Assembly (NCBI RefSeq): GCF_002807055.1
Contig: NZ_NIXN01000003.1
Location: 248,001 to 312,000, forward strand
DNA: 64,000 bases
Source: Confluentibacter citreus
Lineage (GTDB): Bacteria; Bacteroidota; Bacteroidia; Flavobacteriales; Flavobacteriaceae
Direction: 5' to 3'
This document shows, piece by piece, positions 61,253-64,000 of the stretch (position 1 is its first letter; the number at the start of each line of letters is the position of its first letter). Below the pieces are notes generated by a model. It made no database searches. It saw nothing but the letters and a program-made list of their open reading frames with translations, and was not told the DNA's origin. The translations under genes and the position numbers were made by a program.

Positions 61253-63182
61253 TTTTTGTATTGTTCCAATAAATAAATGTGCCGTTGTTTGTAGATGTAA
61301 TAATATCTACAGTGCCATTTTTATCAAGATCTACAGCATCAACTTCTGAACCAACTCCAGAACGATTATGTATGAGTTCTGGAATAAATTCCGCACCACC
61401 CGGGGCTTCTTTATTCCTAACGGTTTTATACCAATATAGTACAGGAGGCCCATAAGTATCTGGATCTAAATAGTTATCCAAATGCGTAAAATAACGTTTA
61501 CCAACTATATAATCTTCAATGCCATCACCATCAATATCAGCAAATGTGGCTCCATGGGCTTGAGAAAATGTGACGCCACCTTTATTATCAAATTGGTAAT
61601 CATCACTTATCATGTGTTGAACAAAACTTATATCTCCATTTTCATTTCTTTTTTGTTCAAACCAAGCCAGACCAAAACCATGCACGTTTAAATTTGTAAC
61701 CACATCATTTAATCCATTACCATTTACATCATAAACTGCCATGATACTGCCTCCAATTCCACCAGATCGTTTTCCATATCTACCAAATGCTACGGGGTGG
61801 TATTTCCACGTTTTGGTACTATCCAACACCGCTGGTTGTTCCCACCATCCTACGGCATTCAATATATCTATCCTACCATCATTATTTATATCTCCCGTTC
61901 CGATACCATGAGCTAAATGATATCCTTGCTCTGAAACATTATATTCAATCCATGCTTTGGTTGGATCATTTTCATCAGGCTTAGCATAACGTACATGGCC
62001 ATTGGCACCATAAATCAACTCTGGTTTACCATCGTTGTCTATATCTTTGAATGCTGTTACTTCACCTTGTCTGGCATCGGGAAGAATATTATAACTTTCC
62101 CAACGCCTATTTTCTCCTTTTGGATTTATATAGAGTGCTGATGAAAAAGCAGTACTTAGTACATCGGGCCAACCATCATTATTAAAATCATAAGCATCCT
62201 GAATTCGGTTATAGGCAAACTGTAAGGAAGGACTCCCTGTGATGGCGGGGAAAATTTCACTACGTTTTGTGTAATCGGGCCCGTAATAAATATAGGGACC
62301 AGCAACTATATCTAAATTACCATCTCTGTTAAAATCGGCGGCATCCGTTGCCCATGAGTAATACATATCGCTTATTCGCTGAATTTTAAATCTCTCAGAG
62401 GTTTTTTCAATTGGGGTTTCTTTTATTGATAAATCCTTTAGCATGATATTCTTGAACTGAACCTCTCCTAGTCCTTTGATATATAAAGCCACCGGACCAT
62501 AACCGTCCTCATTTTTTTCTTCTCCCATAGTGCCTCCAACTTCTCTACCATCGTTCATAAAAGTCCGTATGGTGTTAACATCTACATAAGCTTCCAATTG
62601 ATTCCATTCTCCGTTTACAAATTCTGTATTGGGTTGCTTAACGGGAAGATCGCTTGGTACTTTGGGTGCCGTGTTAGATCTTCTACTTGGGTTCTGATTA
62701 GCGTCTTCCTTAACGGGAGGAGCTATTCGATAATTTATACCTCCTGCCCTGGCCAGCTTTTCCCGACCAATTTCATTACCTTGCATATCAAAATGAATGT
62801 TAAACAAGGATAAATCTCCTGTTCCATCAACAGATATTAAAACGGCATCTATAGTATTATCTTTTTTTTCAAATCTAAAAAGCAATCCTGTTTCAATCAT
62901 ACTATTTCTTTTAACGGAAACCTGAAATGCAACATCTTGATACGATTCATTAAAAACTAAAATTCCGGACTTACTTTCATTATCTGTTTTTCCAATAATA
63001 CTTCCATCGTTCGCACTCCATTTTGCAGAACCTAGACTATTCCAATCATTAAGAGTAGATTCCTTAAAAAGATAATCCGGTATAAATGTCATGGCTTTTA
63101 AATCTTGCAATTCTTTATAATTCTGCGAAAAACCGATACATCCTGCCCAGAAAAATACAATTAAGGTTAAATACGTTTTCAT
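61248..63182 (-). CDS. Exported DUF1080 + FG-GAP/VCBS repeat protein
   Basis: 644 residues with signal peptide (MKTYLTLIVFFWAGCIGFSQ). A DUF1080 jelly roll is at about 30-255 (YQDVAFQVSVKRNSMIETGL, then EWNQLEAYVDVNTIRTFMN). Then comes a seven-repeat FG-GAP propeller with Ca-type loops (DFNRDGNLD, DFNNDGWPD, DIDNDGKPE, DINNDGRID, DVNGNGLND, DIDGDGIED, DLDKNGTVD). It is likely a secreted carbohydrate-binding or 3-keto-glycoside-acting protein. It lies between a PQQ dehydrogenase (32 bases upstream) and the YdcZ-type gene in module D. Confidence 0.83.
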   Translation of the reverse strand: MKTYLTLIVFFWAGCIGFSQNYKELQDLKAMTFIPDYLFKESTLNDWNSLGSAKWSANDGSIIGKTDNESKSGILVFNESYQDVAFQVSVKRNSMIETGLLFRFEKKDNTIDAVLISVDGTGDLSLFNIHFDMQGNEIGREKLARAGGINYRIAPPVKEDANQNPSRRSNTAPKVPSDLPVKQPNTEFVNGEWNQLEAYVDVNTIRTFMNDGREVGGTMGEEKNEDGYGPVALYIKGLGEVQFKNIMLKDLSIKETPIEKTSERFKIQRISDMYYSWATDAADFNRDGNLDIVAGPYIYYGPDYTKRSEIFPAITGSPSLQFAYNRIQDAYDFNNDGWPDVLSTAFSSALYINPKGENRRWESYNILPDARQGEVTAFKDIDNDGKPELIYGANGHVRYAKPDENDPTKAWIEYNVSEQGYHLAHGIGTGDINNDGRIDILNAVGWWEQPAVLDSTKTWKYHPVAFGRYGKRSGGIGGSIMAVYDVNGNGLNDVVTNLNVHGFGLAWFEQKRNENGDISFVQHMISDDYQFDNKGGVTFSQAHGATFADIDGDGIEDYIVGKRYFTHLDNYLDPDTYGPPVLYWYKTVRNKEAPGGAEFIPELIHNRSGVGSEVDAVDLDKNGTVDIITSTNNGTFIYWNNTKK

Positions 63183-63214
63183 GTGAATAAACTATTGTTT
63201 TACTTATTTATAAT

Positions 63215-64000
63215 CTATTTGCTTGGCAGTGCATAAACAACATAGCCCCCCTGCGGTTCATTACCTTCATTTATTTCATCCCCATTTTTACCAACTCGTA
63301 CAGGTGTTGTAGCTGTTATTACTAAATACTGCTTGTTATTTTCTTCGTACATGGCAGGAAGCCCTTCGGATCCAGTTGGCAATGTTGAACTCCATAATTC
63401 TTCACCATTATCAGCATCATAGGCATAAATCTTACCGTCTTTTGATGTTGAAAAAATCAATCCGCTAGACGTTACAATCATTCCATTTCTTTGAGCTCTC
63501 AATAAGCCTGTATTTTTAAACCCTAACTTATTGGCCTCAGGATCTTCTCCAAGTGATCTTTTCCATTTAATCTCTCCTTTATTTAAATCGTATGCCATAA
63601 TTTCAGACCAAGGTGGGTTAATGATGTAAGGATACTCAAGTCCCCATTGATACATATACAAACGTTCATGGTCTATTTTAACATCTTCTGGATAAGGAGC
63701 ACCATATCGCCCACCACTATTCTCTACTTTTCTTTGTTCCAATCCACCTGGAGCACCACCAATTTCTACAACAGGACCCGTTGGCACTTGGGTTTCTTCA
63801 TTATTTCTGGTTGTTTGATTCTGATTTAAACCAGATAAAAAATTATAAAGATCTTCCAACTCTTCAGCTTTTAAATGGGAATAAGATGGCATGTCCCCTC
63901 GACCAGAAAATAAAATTCGCTTAAAATCATTCATATTCATTCTTTGACCCAGATTTATAAGTGCAGGGCCAGCTAAACCTTCCCTATTTTGTCCATGACA
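63215..64000 (-). CDS. PQQ-dependent dehydrogenase, paralog 3, 5' part outside window
   Basis: The frame is open to the window edge and begins within the haem motif: the first complete codons read C-H-G-Q-N, the second half of C-x-x-C-H. About 261 residues are visible: the rest of the cytochrome c domain (GRGDMPSYSHLKAEELEDLY with likely Met ligand), the linker (TGPVVEIGGAPGG) and the last propeller blades (MAYDLNKGEIKWKRSLGED, then IYAYDADNGEELWSS), ending YVVYALPSK. It is closer to the copy at 37660 than to the one at 26957 in the blade motif YAYDADNG. It would be first or early in the module D operon. Confidence 0.85.
   Translation of the reverse strand, partial: CHGQNREGLAGPALINLGQRMNMNDFKRILFSGRGDMPSYSHLKAEELEDLYNFLSGLNQNQTTRNNEETQVPTGPVVEIGGAPGGLEQRKVENSGGRYGAPYPEDVKIDHERLYMYQWGLEYPYIINPPWSEIMAYDLNKGEIKWKRSLGEDPEANKLGFKNTGLLRAQRNGMIVTSSGLIFSTSKDGKIYAYDADNGEELWSSTLPTGSEGLPAMYEENNKQYLVITATTPVRVGKNGDEINEGNEPQGGYVVYALPSK

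Noticed and set aside
26957-64000. Calling the whole region a classical polysaccharide utilisation locus
   Set aside because: No SusC/SusD, no glycoside hydrolase and no sensor regulator are visible in the window.

Overview
The window looks like a chromosomal segment of a marine Flavobacteriaceae bacterium (Bacteroidota). It is AT-rich and genes lack Shine-Dalgarno sites. Promoters of the Bacteroidota type (-33 TTG, -7 TAnnTTTG) precede several genes, a DUF5723 family protein is present, and SecA lacks the C-terminal zinc motif. No tRNA, rRNA, CRISPR array or insertion sequence was seen.

Region 1 (1-13.6 kb) is a surface-polysaccharide locus, mostly on the minus strand. It encodes Wza- and Wzc-like export and kinase proteins, a Wzm/Wzt ABC exporter, three glycosyltransferases (one cut by the window edge), a SAM methyltransferase and a PAPS-dependent sulfotransferase. 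PAPS-making CysC and PAP-removing CysQ are also here, so the cluster probably makes a sulfated, perhaps methyl-capped, glycan. Two nearly identical palindromic repeats (6438 and 10084) and other REP-like units break it up, and a pair of conserved hypothetical genes sits between them.

Region 2 (13.7-26.4 kb) is mostly housekeeping: an ABC-F ATPase, an O-methyltransferase-like protein, a DUF5723 protein, cobalamin adenosyltransferase, a DUF2795 protein and SecA. A tight gluconate operon follows (gluconokinase, 6-phosphogluconate dehydrogenase, GntP-type permease).

Region 3 (26.9 kb to the end) is an unusual catabolic region of about 37 kb in four modules bounded by bidirectional terminators. 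Module A (+, 26957-39933) has two lipoprotein PQQ dehydrogenases with a haem c domain, an exported cupin fusion, a CE1-type esterase, two paralogous beta-helix proteins, an exported RraA-like protein and a sialate-O-acetylesterase-family esterase. Module B (-, 40054-47430, with a lone + DUF1080 lipoprotein at 43301) has an exported SMP-30 lactonase-like protein, a cupin/SMP-30 fusion lipoprotein, a Tat-exported galactonate-dehydratase-like enolase, a second exported RraA-like protein and a BASS-family symporter. Module C (+, 48132-52570) has a 2-hydroxyacid dehydrogenase, a DUF2914 membrane protein and a second acetylesterase. Module D (-, 52647-64000) has a third PQQ dehydrogenase (cut), a DUF1080/FG-GAP protein, a YdcZ-type transporter, a Tat-exported TIM-barrel isomerase-like protein, and cytoplasmic aldehyde dehydrogenase, lactonase, Zn-alcohol dehydrogenase, SDR, transketolase and cupin.

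The main inference is that modules A and B carry a complete set for oxidising a sugar outside the cytoplasm: PQQ dehydrogenase (sugar to lactone), SMP-30 (lactone to aldonate), enolase-family dehydratase (to 2-keto-3-deoxy acid) and RraA-type aldolase (cleavage). Each step has a visible signal peptide, and a carboxylate-type importer sits in the same operon. Module D holds a parallel cytoplasmic set. The substrate cannot be named from sequence. No SusC/SusD pair, glycoside hydrolase or transcription factor is in the window.
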